Source: Bacteroidales bacterium
Lineage (GTDB): Bacteria > Bacteroidota > Bacteroidia > Bacteroidales > UBA932
Reading direction: 5' to 3'
Length of the DNA: 61,424 nt
Assembly: GCA_017544005.1 (NCBI GenBank)
Contig: JAFYEZ010000027.1
Coordinates: forward strand, 1 to 61,424
Shown here: piece by piece, positions 41,951-50,250 of the stretch
Layout: each line of letters begins with the position of its first letter
How positions within the stretch are numbered: the first letter of the stretch is position 1
The notes under the pieces: generated by a model
What the model was told of the DNA's origin: nothing
Database searches by the model: none
The model's input: the letters and a program-made list of their open reading frames with translations, nothing else
Program-made: the position numbers and the translations under genes

Positions 41951-42085
41951 ACCAAAACCCAAAGTGAGCGCACCGCAGAGCGGTGCAAGCTGTTTTCTAT
42001 TTCTGAGCCGAGCCGAAAGCTAGCTTTCGCACGGCTCAGAAATAGAAAAAGCAGGACTGGCGTCCTGCTCACTTTTGGTTTTGGT
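41951..42085. repeat. 135-nt element with 19-bp inverted ends enclosing three hairpins
   Basis: The left end ACCAAAACCCAAAGTGAGC (41951-41969) pairs with the right end (42067-42085) with one mismatch. Between them lie a 7-bp hairpin (41970-41986), an 18-bp stem (41993-42010 with 42032-42049) whose loop holds the 16-bp palindrome CGAAAGCTAGCTTTCG (42014-42029), and a 7-bp hairpin (42051-42068). The right end overlaps the 3' ACCA of the tRNA gene. It could be a MITE-like element or a branched RNA; no coding potential. Confidence 0.85.
42046..42068 (-). terminator. Intrinsic terminator of the initiator tRNA gene
   Basis: On the minus strand GCAGGAC-GCCA-GTCCTGC is followed by TTTTT (42050-42046). 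It starts 13 bases past the tRNA 3' end and has a standard stem, tetraloop and U-tract. It is also one of the three hairpins of the 135-nt element. Confidence 0.85.
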
Positions 42086-42156
42086 AGCGGGGGGAGGATT
42101 CGAACCTCCGACCTCCGGGTTATGAGCCCGACAAGCTACCACTGCTCTACCCCGCG
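42082..42156 (-). tRNA. Initiator tRNA-fMet (CAU)
   Basis: The 75-nt gene has the anticodon loop CTCATAA. The stem has three successive G-C pairs (GGG 29-31 with CCC 39-41), the hallmark of initiator tRNA. The acceptor CGCGGGG pairs with CCCCGCT except for an unpaired C1-U72, again an initiator trait. D arm GAGC-AGTGGTA-GCTT, T arm GGAGG-TTCGAAT-CCTCC and an encoded ACCA end are present. A well-spaced promoter lies upstream and a terminator downstream. Confidence 0.95.
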
Positions 42157-42169
42157 GTGTATTGGACTG

Positions 42170-42201
42170 CAAAGGTATGTATTTTCCGCGAAATCACCAA
42201 A
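42170..42201 (-). promoter_or_regulatory. Promoter of the initiator tRNA gene
   Basis: On the minus strand TTTG (42201-42198) and TACCTTTG (42177-42170) are separated by 20 bases, one of the best matches to the Bacteroidetes consensus in the window. The box ends 13 bases before the tRNA 5' end. Confidence 0.8.
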
Positions 42202-42241
42202 CAAAAATACAGAAGGGCATTCAGGCGGGGCGGTAAAAGCC

Positions 42242-43342
42242 CTACCAAAGGTCTATGCCATAGGACCATTCGATGAAATCGGCGTGGGTGGAATTGGCCT
42301 TGATGGAGATGCCGGCGAACTGGTGGACCTTGCCGGGGAAGTGGTAGAAGACGCCGACCCGTTCATAGAGGCGGCTGTCCGGGAAGGACTCGATGATGTG
42401 ATAGCCCACCCCCATTCGCAGGGAGAGGGGGCCCCAGTGGGTTTCATGGGTGGCGGCCAGGGCGACGAACATCGGGAACGGGGTCGGCTCCCCGGCAAGA
42501 ATATATTCGTAATTGTCCGCAAAATTGTAGGCAAAGTCCACGGAGAGCGCGATAGAACGGCACTTCATATAGGCGTAGCGCCAGCCGAACTGCACGGTGT
42601 AGGCGGGAAAGAAATCGCCGTTCTTGGCGTTCTCATTGCGCGGAATCGTCATACCGGGGGCAATCACCAGGAAACCGCCGGTCCGTGCGTCGTAGCGTTC
42701 TCCGTAGCGGATCGGCTCCGAAAGGCCCTGCTTCTGGGCGTGGGCGGGAATCTGCCAGCCGAGTTCCCCTTGCAGGTAGTTGAGTCCCTGATTGGGCTTG
42801 GCCAGGAAGCCGTTGGAATTGTGGACGAATTTGGCGCCGACCACCAGGGCCCCTGCCCCGCCGATGGGCTGCGTATAAACCAGCCCGAAGTCCATCACGC
42901 AATTGAGATAGGTGGCGATGAAGGTATTCTTATCATCGTGGGTCTGTTCCCAGGGTTTGGTATAGAATCCAAATCCGGCGCCGATCTCCGCAGAAAGGTT
43001 CCCACCGGGCAGATCCAGCCCGAAGACAGAAGGGCGGATGGAGGCCAGGGGCGTTGTCGCAAAGCCGCTCACCCCGCCCCGATGCCCGGCAATTCCCTGT
43101 GGAATCCACGCGAAATTGGCTTTGAGTCCCAACCGGTAAGGCCGCCGGCCATTTTCCGGATGCACGGCATCCCACGACACCGAAAAATCGGCGCCGGTGG
43201 TCGGGCATTCGATATACTTTTCCCAGGAATTGGGCGAGAAGTTCCAGCCCCGGGTCAGGCTGAAGGTATAATACTGTCCGAAGCAGGGCAGCGCCACGGA
43301 CAGCAGAATCATGCCCACAAGGCAGGCGCCGAGGCGTTTCAC
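42242..43342 (-). CDS. Acyloxyacyl hydrolase / PagL-like lipid A deacylase family outer membrane protein
   Basis: This 366-residue protein has a signal peptide ([16 protein letters not shown]) and a long series of amphipathic strands, consistent with an outer-membrane barrel. The end, [23 protein letters not shown], with its His and the preceding barrel strands, resembles the Bacteroidetes acyloxyacyl hydrolase group related to PagL, which removes acyl chains from lipid A. The catalytic His-Ser pair cannot be fixed by eye. Its ATG overlaps the thymidine kinase stop by 4 bases. Confidence 0.7.
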   Translation of the reverse strand: MKRLGACLVGMILLSVALPCFGQYYTFSLTRGWNFSPNSWEKYIECPTTGADFSVSWDAVHPENGRRPYRLGLKANFAWIPQGIAGHRGGVSGFATTPLASIRPSVFGLDLPGGNLSAEIGAGFGFYTKPWEQTHDDKNTFIATYLNCVMDFGLVYTQPIGGAGALVVGAKFVHNSNGFLAKPNQGLNYLQGELGWQIPAHAQKQGLSEPIRYGERYDARTGGFLVIAPGMTIPRNENAKNGDFFPAYTVQFGWRYAYMKCRSIALSVDFAYNFADNYEYILAGEPTPFPMFVALAATHETHWGPLSLRMGVGYHIIESFPDSRLYERVGVFYHFPGKVHQFAGISIKANSTHADFIEWSYGIDLW

Positions 43343-43917
43343 CGGATCACGCCCTCCTCCAGGAGGCGGTTGAAGCAGGCCCGGCAGATGGGCTCGTAGA
43401 TATCTTTTTCACCGAGTTCCACCAGCTTGTCACTCTTGGAGAGGCGGTGGGAATACAGGGCCAGGTCCCCGCAGCGGACGCAGATGGCGTGGACCTTGGT
43501 CACGTCGTCGGCGACAGCCATCAGGGCCGGCATCGGGCCGAAAGGCTTGCCCAGGTAGTCCATATCGAGGCCGGCCACGATGACCCGGACGCCGCGCCGT
43601 GCGAGTTCGACGGCCACATCCACGATCTCCGGATCGAAGAACTGCGCCTCGTCGATTCCGATCACCTTGGCATCGCCGGCCTGGGAGAGAATCTCCGCCG
43701 GGGAGGCAACCGGGGTGGAGGCGATGGCCTTGGCATCGTGCGAGACGACATCGCTCGCGGAGTAGCGCACATCGATCTGCGGCTTGAAAATCTTGATATT
43801 CAGGTTGGCAAAGACGGCACGACGCATGCGGCGGATCAATTCTTCGGTTTTGCCGGAAAACATCGACCCGCAGACAACTTCAATGCGGCCCGCATTTTTT
43901 GCGCTTTCGATAAACAT
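43339..43917 (-). CDS. tdk: Thymidine kinase
   Basis: This 192-residue type II thymidine kinase salvages thymidine with ATP. It has the P-loop [14 protein letters not shown], the Walker-B-like [11 protein letters not shown], the lasso region [14 protein letters not shown] and zinc-binding Cys pairs (ICVRCG and ICRACF). The promoter is probably TATCTTTG at 43956-43963. The deacylase gene overlaps it downstream. Confidence 0.96.
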   Translation of the reverse strand: MFIESAKNAGRIEVVCGSMFSGKTEELIRRMRRAVFANLNIKIFKPQIDVRYSASDVVSHDAKAIASTPVASPAEILSQAGDAKVIGIDEAQFFDPEIVDVAVELARRGVRVIVAGLDMDYLGKPFGPMPALMAVADDVTKVHAICVRCGDLALYSHRLSKSDKLVELGEKDIYEPICRACFNRLLEEGVIR

Positions 43918-43924
43918 TTTTGAC

Positions 43925-43932
43925 TACTTTTG
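43925..43932 (+). promoter_or_regulatory. Promoter -7 box of rsmI
   Basis: The sequence TACTTTTG lies 37 bases before the ATG at 43970, with a TTTG 23 bases upstream inside the start of tdk. It overlaps the leader of the divergent tdk gene. Confidence 0.55.
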
Positions 43933-43955
43933 TAGGGTTGACAGTTAACAGGTCA

Positions 43956-43963
43956 CAAAGATA
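43956..43963 (-). promoter_or_regulatory. Promoter -7 box of tdk
   Basis: The minus-strand sequence TATCTTTG lies 38 bases before the tdk ATG. The two promoters of this divergent pair face each other, so the transcripts would overlap. Confidence 0.55.
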
Positions 43964-43969
43964 GAAAAA

Positions 43970-44686
43970 ATGTCGAAACTCTACATCGTCCCGACCCCGG
44001 TGGGCAACCTGGAAGACATCACCCTCAGGGCGCTCCGCATCCTGAAGGAGGCGGACCTGGTCCTGGCGGAGGATACCCGCACGAGTTCGGTGCTGCTCAA
44101 GCGCTACGAAATCGGCACGCACATGGAGGCGCACCACAAGTTCAACGAGCACAAGACGGTGGAGCAAATCCGCGACCGAATCCTTGCCGGCAGCACGGTG
44201 GCGCTGATCAGCGATGCCGGGACACCGGGCATCTCCGATCCGGGGTTTCTCCTGGTGCGCACCTGCGTGGAGGCCGGCATCGAGGTGGAAACCCTTCCGG
44301 GCGCCACGGCATTCGTACCGGCGCTCGTCGATTCCGGTTTCCCTTGCGACCGTTTCTGCTTTGAGGGATTCCTGCCTGTCAAGAAGGGGCGCCAGACACG
44401 GCTCAAGGCCCTTGCAGAAGAAGAACGAACGATGATCTTCTACGAATCGCCCTACCGGCTGGTCAAGACGCTGGGGCAGTTCATCGAAGTATTCGGACCG
44501 GAGCGGCCGGCCGCCGTTTCCCGGGAAATCTCCAAGCTCCACGAGGCCACCCACCGGGGCACTCTGCAGGAGCTCTACCACTATTTTACCCAACACGAAC
44601 CCAAAGGCGAAATCGTACTGACCGTCAAAGGAGGGAAAGATTATGAAACAGACAGAGCGGGACGGGAGGAAGAAACGTCTTTCTGA
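43970..44686 (+). CDS. rsmI: 16S rRNA (cytidine-1402-2'-O)-methyltransferase
   Basis: This 238-residue enzyme methylates the ribose of C1402 in the decoding centre. It has the TP-methylase pattern YIVPTPVGNLEDITLRALR, DLVLAEDTRTSSVLLKRY, LISDAGTPGISDPGF and the central FEGFLPVKKG with YESPYRLVKTL. Size and motifs are standard. Its last 44 bases overlap the next gene in another frame. Confidence 0.95.
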   Translation: MSKLYIVPTPVGNLEDITLRALRILKEADLVLAEDTRTSSVLLKRYEIGTHMEAHHKFNEHKTVEQIRDRILAGSTVALISDAGTPGISDPGFLLVRTCVEAGIEVETLPGATAFVPALVDSGFPCDRFCFEGFLPVKKGRQTRLKALAEEERTMIFYESPYRLVKTLGQFIEVFGPERPAAVSREISKLHEATHRGTLQELYHYFTQHEPKGEIVLTVKGGKDYETDRAGREEETSF

Positions 44687-45611
44687 GCATGCCGCAAACG
44701 GGGCTGTCGCCCTGATATTCCTGATTATCGGTTTTCAACTGGCCATCTTCGTCACGAAGGTCGTCGAGCGGCCGTCTTCCACCTCTACGACGGAGAACAG
44801 CCCAGCGGCAGCGCCTCCAGCGACACCCCAGAGCGCGCCTCAGCCAAGTGACGCTTACCAGGCGAGGAGGTTTTCGTCCGAGCGGAGTAAGGCGCCCGCC
44901 GCAGGAGGAAGCCAGCCGCAGAAAAGCAAACTCGGCGGCTACAAGACCCCCGTCCGCCCCGGGACGACCGCGGCCGTGGTGGAATCGCGCAAACCGCGCA
45001 AGGTGGAGTCCTTCCCCTTCAACCCCAATACCGTCACGCTCGAAGAGCTGGTGCGGCTGGGGCTCAGCGAGCGGCAGGCGGAGGTTATCGAGCATTACCG
45101 CGAAAAGGGCGGGCAGTTCCGCACCCGGGAGGACTTTGCCAAGATGTATGTCGTATCGGACAGTCTCTTCGAGCGACTGGCGCCCTTTATCGACATCCCG
45201 AAGCTGGAGCTGAACGCAGCCGACAGCTCCGCCCTCGTGGAGTTGCGGGGGATCGGCCCCTATTATGCCAGCAAAATACTCCGTTACAGGGATTCCCTGG
45301 GCGGCTATTATGCCCCCGAGCAGCTGATGGAAATTCGCGGAATCGACAGCTCCCGGTTCGCGGGGCTTGCCGGAAGCATCCGCACGGATTCGACCCGGAT
45401 TCATCCGCTGCGAATCTGGGATCTGCCGGAAGACAGCCTGGCCATGCACCCCTACCTCGGGAAGAACGCCGCCCGCAGTATCGCCCGCTACCGCCGGGTT
45501 TATGCGATGGAACCCCTGCGCAGCGAACACTACACCCTCGATGCGCTGGTGCAGGAAAATGTCCTCACGCCGGAGCGTGCCGCCAAACTGCGTCCCTACT
45601 GCGCAAGATAG
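44643..45611 (+). CDS. Membrane-anchored helix-hairpin-helix protein, ComEA-like
   Basis: This 322-residue protein has a membrane helix at about 20-38 (GAVALIFLIIGFQLAIFV), a Pro/Ala/Ser-rich linker and then tandem helix-hairpin-helix units: FNPNTVTLEELVRLGLSERQ, LNAADSSALVELRGIGPYYA and two more. Such domains bind DNA without sequence preference; ComEA uses them in DNA uptake, but in Bacteroidetes the role is not proven. The start lies within the 3' end of rsmI. Confidence 0.85.
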   Translation: MKQTERDGRKKRLSEHAANGAVALIFLIIGFQLAIFVTKVVERPSSTSTTENSPAAAPPATPQSAPQPSDAYQARRFSSERSKAPAAGGSQPQKSKLGGYKTPVRPGTTAAVVESRKPRKVESFPFNPNTVTLEELVRLGLSERQAEVIEHYREKGGQFRTREDFAKMYVVSDSLFERLAPFIDIPKLELNAADSSALVELRGIGPYYASKILRYRDSLGGYYAPEQLMEIRGIDSSRFAGLAGSIRTDSTRIHPLRIWDLPEDSLAMHPYLGKNAARSIARYRRVYAMEPLRSEHYTLDALVQENVLTPERAAKLRPYCAR

Positions 45612-45631
45612 GGTAACAACTTGTAAATATT

Positions 45632-45657
45632 ATGCTTATATTTGCAATTATAAGCAT
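45632..45657 (+). promoter_or_regulatory. Promoter with a palindrome over its -7 box, upstream of the first BspA-like gene
   Basis: The -7 box TATATTTG (45637-45644) lies inside a perfect inverted repeat, ATGCTTATA (45632-45640) and TATAAGCAT (45649-45657), spaced by 8 bases. The gene starts at 45661. The palindrome could bind a repressor dimer or form a hairpin in the leader. Confidence 0.6.
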
Positions 45658-45660
45658 TCT

Positions 45661-47613
45661 ATGAAGCGGTTCCTATTTATTCTGACACTCCTGCTGGGAG
45701 TGGCCGTCGGCTGCAGCGATTGGCAGCGGGGGCCTGCCGGCGATACGGGCGGGGCCTGTGTCACAGCTTCCATCATAGCCACTCAGCCCGACTCCCGGGC
45801 CGATTTCGACCCGGCCACTTATTGCCAGCGCTGGCGCAGCGGCGACCGGATTTCCGTTTTCGACCTCTCGGGCAATACGGCCTTCGACCTGGTGACAGGG
45901 GCCGGCACCACGGAGGGCAGTTTCCACTCGGATATCAACCTCGAGGAGGGCGACACCTACTACGCCCTCTATCCCTATAATCCCGTCTCTTCGCTGGAGA
46001 ACGGCGCCATCCGAACCCGCTACCCCGACACCCTGCGCTACGATCCTGCCTCCGGTTGCGCCCTGGGTGCCAATCTGATGGCCGCCGTCAGCCAGGGCAT
46101 GGCCTTCACCTTCTACAATGCAGCCACCTTCATCCAACTGACGATGACGGGAGCGGAAATCATCGAAACGATCTCGATTTCCGCCAAAGACGGACGGGCG
46201 GTTGCCGGAGCGGCCTCGCTCACTTTTGCGGACAACCGGGTCGCGGCCGTCTCGATAGATCCGGACGGAGCCAAATCCATTCTCGTGGACTTCGGCGAAG
46301 GGCTTCCCCTCTCCGGAGAGCCAGTCACGGTCATCCTGGCCGTCCCGCCGGTCTTTGAAAACGGATTCACCCTGGACTTTTCCACCCGAAGCGGCCGGAT
46401 CGGCTCCAAGGGGAGCAGTAATCCCACCCAGCTGAACACCCTGCTGCAGATGCCCGAATTCCATTACACCGGCATCTCCTACGCAACGCTGGCCACCGGC
46501 TCTACCTTCAATGCGGCCATCAAGAATCTCGCCAATGCGACCACCAACGCAACCTCTAGCACCAACAACACCTCCATCCGGCAGGTTTCATTCGTCACCG
46601 GGGCGGACCTCTCGCAGATCGCGGGAGGCGTGGATGTAAGTGCAGCAGGAGACGGCTCCGTCCTCGCAACTTTTGCCGCCGGAACCTTGACGGTCAGCAC
46701 TTCCTGCGACCGCTTCAAGACCGCCGCCAACGCCAGCTACCTCTTCTCCCGCCTGCAGGCGCTCACCACCCTGACCGGCACGGACCAGGTCCTCACCGAC
46801 GAGGCCACCAACCTGCGGAACATGTTCCACTACTGCCTGGCACTCCAGCATCTGGATGTCAGCTGGATCAACGTAGACAACGTCACCAATCTGACCAGCT
46901 TCATCAACCACTGCGAGGGACTGCTTTCCATCGACCTCAGTTCGTGGAACCCGGCCAAGGTGACCGATATCTCCTATCTCTTCAACGGTTGCACCAAACT
47001 CCAGTCGATCACCCTCGGTGCCCATTTCAGGAACCTACCCGCCAAGAACCTCTACAGCCTCTTCCAGAACTGCAAGGCACTGACGCAGCTCGATGCAGAG
47101 AACCTCAACCTGTCCGGGGTCACCTCCCTCTCACGCCTCTTCACCGGCTGCTCCTCCCTGGCGCAGCTGGATCTGAGCGAAACGACGACAAGTTTCACGA
47201 AGGCGGATTCAGCCTTCTTCGGTTGCACCCAGCTTTCCGAGGTGGACCTGAGCGGATTCAATACCCGTGGGGCTACCCACATCCGGCAGTTCTTCGGGGG
47301 CTGCTCCGTGCTGAAAGATGTCTCATTGGGACAGAACTTCGTGCTCAGCGCCGCCAACCGCGCCGGTTTCTTCCCGGCCCTGAGCGAATCGCTCCCCGCC
47401 GGAGCCGCGCAGTGGGAAATGCCGCTGGCTACAGCCCAGGCACTTATTTCGGAGTATGATGACGCAGCAAAAGCGCTGCGCTCCGGCATTCTGATTCTCA
47501 TGACCCCCTCCGGAGACGCGTATCGTTACAAAGACGCGCAGCAGACGGTTGTCGACCCCACGACCCTCGCCAGCCTGGAGGAGGTAAAAGCCCTGACTGT
47601 GTGCGAACCTTAA
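45661..47613 (+). CDS. BspA-like surface lipoprotein with fimbrillin-like N-terminal domain
   Basis: This 650-residue protein has a lipoprotein signal (LFILTLLLGVAVGC). A fimbrillin-like beta domain follows (about 25-280; WRSGDRISVFDLSG, YYALYPYNPV). From about 330 to 570 it has imperfect BspA/DUF285 repeats of about 23 residues of the form L..LDLS.....V..LS.LF.GC..L. These repeats fold as a leucine-rich solenoid. Related proteins are surface-exposed and can bind host proteins. The start is fixed by the signal peptide and promoter. Confidence 0.85.
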   Translation: MKRFLFILTLLLGVAVGCSDWQRGPAGDTGGACVTASIIATQPDSRADFDPATYCQRWRSGDRISVFDLSGNTAFDLVTGAGTTEGSFHSDINLEEGDTYYALYPYNPVSSLENGAIRTRYPDTLRYDPASGCALGANLMAAVSQGMAFTFYNAATFIQLTMTGAEIIETISISAKDGRAVAGAASLTFADNRVAAVSIDPDGAKSILVDFGEGLPLSGEPVTVILAVPPVFENGFTLDFSTRSGRIGSKGSSNPTQLNTLLQMPEFHYTGISYATLATGSTFNAAIKNLANATTNATSSTNNTSIRQVSFVTGADLSQIAGGVDVSAAGDGSVLATFAAGTLTVSTSCDRFKTAANASYLFSRLQALTTLTGTDQVLTDEATNLRNMFHYCLALQHLDVSWINVDNVTNLTSFINHCEGLLSIDLSSWNPAKVTDISYLFNGCTKLQSITLGAHFRNLPAKNLYSLFQNCKALTQLDAENLNLSGVTSLSRLFTGCSSLAQLDLSETTTSFTKADSAFFGCTQLSEVDLSGFNTRGATHIRQFFGGCSVLKDVSLGQNFVLSAANRAGFFPALSESLPAGAAQWEMPLATAQALISEYDDAAKALRSGILILMTPSGDAYRYKDAQQTVVDPTTLASLEEVKALTVCEP

Positions 47614-47644
47614 TTGTTTTTTAACAATTATCCAAATAATAACT

Positions 47645-47652
47645 TATTTTTG
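47645..47652 (+). promoter_or_regulatory. Promoter -7 box of the 41-residue peptide and second BspA-like gene
   Basis: The sequence TATTTTTG lies 35 bases before the ATG at 47688. A small hairpin (AATTGTT-TTTT-AACAATT, 47612-47629) just upstream overlaps the stop of the previous gene and may act as a weak terminator. Confidence 0.65.
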
Positions 47653-47687
47653 CACTCTCAACGCAATTACTTTTGAGTAAGACGAAC

Positions 47688-47813
47688 ATGAAAAGACAGA
47701 TTTATTCAAAGCCCGAAACGGAACTCGAGTTCCTTTCGTTGGAGTCGAATGCCTGCGCTGGGGCAAGCGGCAGTAATGACAGTTTCACCCCGATCAGCGG
47801 AAGCTGGGACTAA
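47688..47813 (+). CDS. 41-residue small protein, KRQxYxKPE type
   Basis: The predicted peptide opens MKRQIYSKPETELEFLSLES, continues NACAGASGSNDSF and ends SGSWD. It has the general shape of short Bacteroidetes peptides with a K-x-Y-x-K/x-P-E start and a small-residue/Gly-Ser tail, often found before surface-protein genes. No signal peptide is evident. It sits 13 bases before the second BspA-like gene and shares its promoter. Function unknown; protein expression is not proven. Confidence 0.65.
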   Translation: MKRQIYSKPETELEFLSLESNACAGASGSNDSFTPISGSWD

Positions 47814-47826
47814 AACCTACAGTGCC

Positions 47827-49926
47827 ATGAAAAAACTGATTATTGCTTTATTCGCGCTGCTGACCCTGGCAGTGGCCTGCGACAAGGAAAATGGAAAGAA
47901 TCTGACCCGTCTCGACGGTGTTACCACCATTCAGGCCGTCATCTCGGACGTCTGTGACACAAAGGCAGTTCTCGACGGAACCGCTTACAAGCAAGTATGG
48001 GAAGCCGGCGATGAGATCTCCCTCTTCGACGGTGTCGCCAACATTAAGTTTACCCTGACCGCCGGTGCCGGCACCCCGACCGCTACCTTCTCGACGGACG
48101 CTACCGTCGCCGTTGCGGACCACTATTTCGCCGTGTATCCGTACAGTGAGACCAACGCGGTCGATCAGGACTCGGTCAGCGTGGTCTATCCTTACGAAAT
48201 CTCCCTTGACCCCGCTACGGGACATGTCAGCGGCGGCAACATCATGATAGCCAAGAGCGAGGGCTCCGCATTCGAATTCAAGAATGCCTGCTCGTTCATC
48301 AAACTGAACCTGACCGGCAACGAAACGCTCGAGTCGGTTTCCATCGTCTGCAAGGAAACTGAATCCCTGGCCGGTACGGGCGTATTCGCTGTTACGGAAA
48401 CGGAGCCGAAAGGAAGATTCACCCGCTCGTCAACCTGCCTGAAGGTCAATTGCGGCGAGGGACTTCAGCTTCCGGCCACCGTCTGCATTCCGGTTCCCCC
48501 GACCGTCACAACCGGCTTCACGGTTTACGCGACCGGCAAGAACGGGCTCAGCGCCCGCGCTTCGGCAAGCACCACCGAGACCATCGGTTTCAACAAAGTC
48601 GTGGAAATGCCTGCCCTCAACGTCGTTTGCGACAAGGCCTATCTGGATGGCATCAACTTCAACAAGACGGTGAAGTCTTTCGTCAAAGGTGAATTTGTCA
48701 CCAGCACTTCCAGCTATGACTCGACCATCACCAAGATTGTCTTCCTCGCCAATCAGGATATGACGGATGTCAGCGGTATTCCGGTAGGCGCCGGCAACGA
48801 CCGTTGCGCCGTCGCAGTGCTTGACGGAAACACCCTGACCGTCAAGACGGCTGCGCCCAAATACCATGTCAATGTCCGCTACCTGTTCAGCTACTTCAGC
48901 GGACTGGAGCAGATTGAAGGTCTCGAGCTCTTCGACACGGGTATTTCCACGTCGATGTACTACACCTTCGGTCACTGCCACAACCTGCAGAGCGTGGATC
49001 TCTCCCACTTCAACACGGAGAATGTCACCACGATGCAGTACGCATTCAACGGCTGCTGGAAACTGGAGGCTATCGACTGCAGCACCTTCAACACGTCGAA
49101 GGTCACCACGATGAACCAGATGTTCCGCCAGTGCTTTGTGGCTGATCCGATCAACGTCAGCAGCTTTACTTCCGAGAGCCTGGAGAACACCTATTATATG
49201 TTCATGTCCTGCGAGAAGGTCAAGAACCTCGTATTTGGCGAAGGTTTCACCCTCGACAATGCGACGATCACCTCGTACATGTTCCACCACTGCGCTTCGG
49301 TGCAGGAACTCGACCTGCGTCACTTCTCGCTGGCTAAAGACACCACCTTGCGACACATGTTCGACAGCTGCGTGGCAATGACCAGCCTGAAACAGAACTT
49401 CGACACCCGCAACGTGACGAACTTCCACAGCATGTTCCGCCGCTGCGAGAGCCTCGTTGATCTGGATCTGTCCAACTTCAATACGGCCAAGGGCGTGAAC
49501 TTCGCCTATATGTTCCGCCTCTGCCCGAGCCTGCGCACCATCAATCTTTCCGGCGCAAGTTCTGCCAGCGCAACCGGTACGTCCCAGTACATGTTCAACA
49601 CCTCCAACACCAGCGATGCTCCGAAAACTGCACTCCGCGAGATCATTCTCGGTCCGGATTTCGGCTGGCCCGGCAGCACCAGCTCCAATACGAACCAATA
49701 CTGGCCCGCTCCTTCTACGCTGACCGCTACGGCAGAGGATCCGCTTGTCGTCAAGTGCTCGCTCGCCTATGCACAGGCCGCTGTGAAACGCAATCTCCAG
49801 AACCTGATTACGCCGCTCAAGGACGGCCGTATCGTGCTGAAGAACCTTCAGGGCCACGAATTCCTCTACAACTGCGAGAAGACCGCTATCACCTCCAGCG
49901 CGGTTCTGACCGATCCGGACGCTTAA
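47827..49926 (+). CDS. BspA-like surface lipoprotein (second copy)
   Basis: This 699-residue protein has a lipoprotein signal (LFALLTLAVAC), a fimbrillin-like N-terminal domain (about 25-270; VWEAGDEISLFDGVANIKF, YFAVYPYSE) and at least eight DUF285 repeats from about 340 to 600. A clear unit is VDLSHFNTENVTTMQYAFNG followed by the next repeat IDCSTFNTSKVTTMNQMFRQ. It is a paralogue of the preceding lipoprotein with the same domain order. It ends without a sorting domain, so lipid anchoring should hold it on the outer membrane. Confidence 0.87.
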   Translation: MKKLIIALFALLTLAVACDKENGKNLTRLDGVTTIQAVISDVCDTKAVLDGTAYKQVWEAGDEISLFDGVANIKFTLTAGAGTPTATFSTDATVAVADHYFAVYPYSETNAVDQDSVSVVYPYEISLDPATGHVSGGNIMIAKSEGSAFEFKNACSFIKLNLTGNETLESVSIVCKETESLAGTGVFAVTETEPKGRFTRSSTCLKVNCGEGLQLPATVCIPVPPTVTTGFTVYATGKNGLSARASASTTETIGFNKVVEMPALNVVCDKAYLDGINFNKTVKSFVKGEFVTSTSSYDSTITKIVFLANQDMTDVSGIPVGAGNDRCAVAVLDGNTLTVKTAAPKYHVNVRYLFSYFSGLEQIEGLELFDTGISTSMYYTFGHCHNLQSVDLSHFNTENVTTMQYAFNGCWKLEAIDCSTFNTSKVTTMNQMFRQCFVADPINVSSFTSESLENTYYMFMSCEKVKNLVFGEGFTLDNATITSYMFHHCASVQELDLRHFSLAKDTTLRHMFDSCVAMTSLKQNFDTRNVTNFHSMFRRCESLVDLDLSNFNTAKGVNFAYMFRLCPSLRTINLSGASSASATGTSQYMFNTSNTSDAPKTALREIILGPDFGWPGSTSSNTNQYWPAPSTLTATAEDPLVVKCSLAYAQAAVKRNLQNLITPLKDGRIVLKNLQGHEFLYNCEKTAITSSAVLTDPDA

Positions 49927-49975
49927 TCCCGTGACTATTCACTTTTATTTCCTAACCCATAAAAACACAAACAAC

Positions 49976-50227
49976 ATGAAAAAACTCACTGTTATCGTGA
50001 TGATGGCTTGCATGGCTATGTTCGCCGTCTCCTGCAAGAACCAGCCGAAGGCTGCTGAAGAAACCAAATGCGAAAAATGCGCTACCGAGTGCAAAGGTGA
50101 CTGCAAGGGCGAATGCAGCGGCGAATGCAAGACTGTAGAGCAGACCGCTAAGGATGCTGCAGAAGGTGTTGCTAAAGCTGGTATCGAAAAAGCAGCTGAG
50201 AAGGCTGTCGAAGCTATCAACAAATAA
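49976..50227 (+). CDS. Cys-rich small lipoprotein
   Basis: This 83-residue protein has a lipoprotein signal (MMACMAMFAVSC, Cys 20). A cysteine-rich segment follows with CEKCATECKGDCKGECSGEC, which contains four G/E-[DE]-C steps, and then an Ala/Lys/Glu helix to the end. The clustered Cys suggest metal or redox binding in the periplasm, but I know no function. Its codon use is AAA/GCT-rich, unlike the neighbours, and suggests strong expression. It ends at a very strong terminator. Confidence 0.75.
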   Translation: MKKLTVIVMMACMAMFAVSCKNQPKAAEETKCEKCATECKGDCKGECSGECKTVEQTAKDAAEGVAKAGIEKAAEKAVEAINK

Positions 50228-50250
50228 TTGAAGCTCCCTTTCGCTTAACG

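Noticed and set aside
41617-42072. A minus-strand frame through the repeat, tandem array and structured element
   Set aside because: Its translation is Pro/Ser-rich noise from repeats and hairpins, and it overlaps the YhfC start and promoter.
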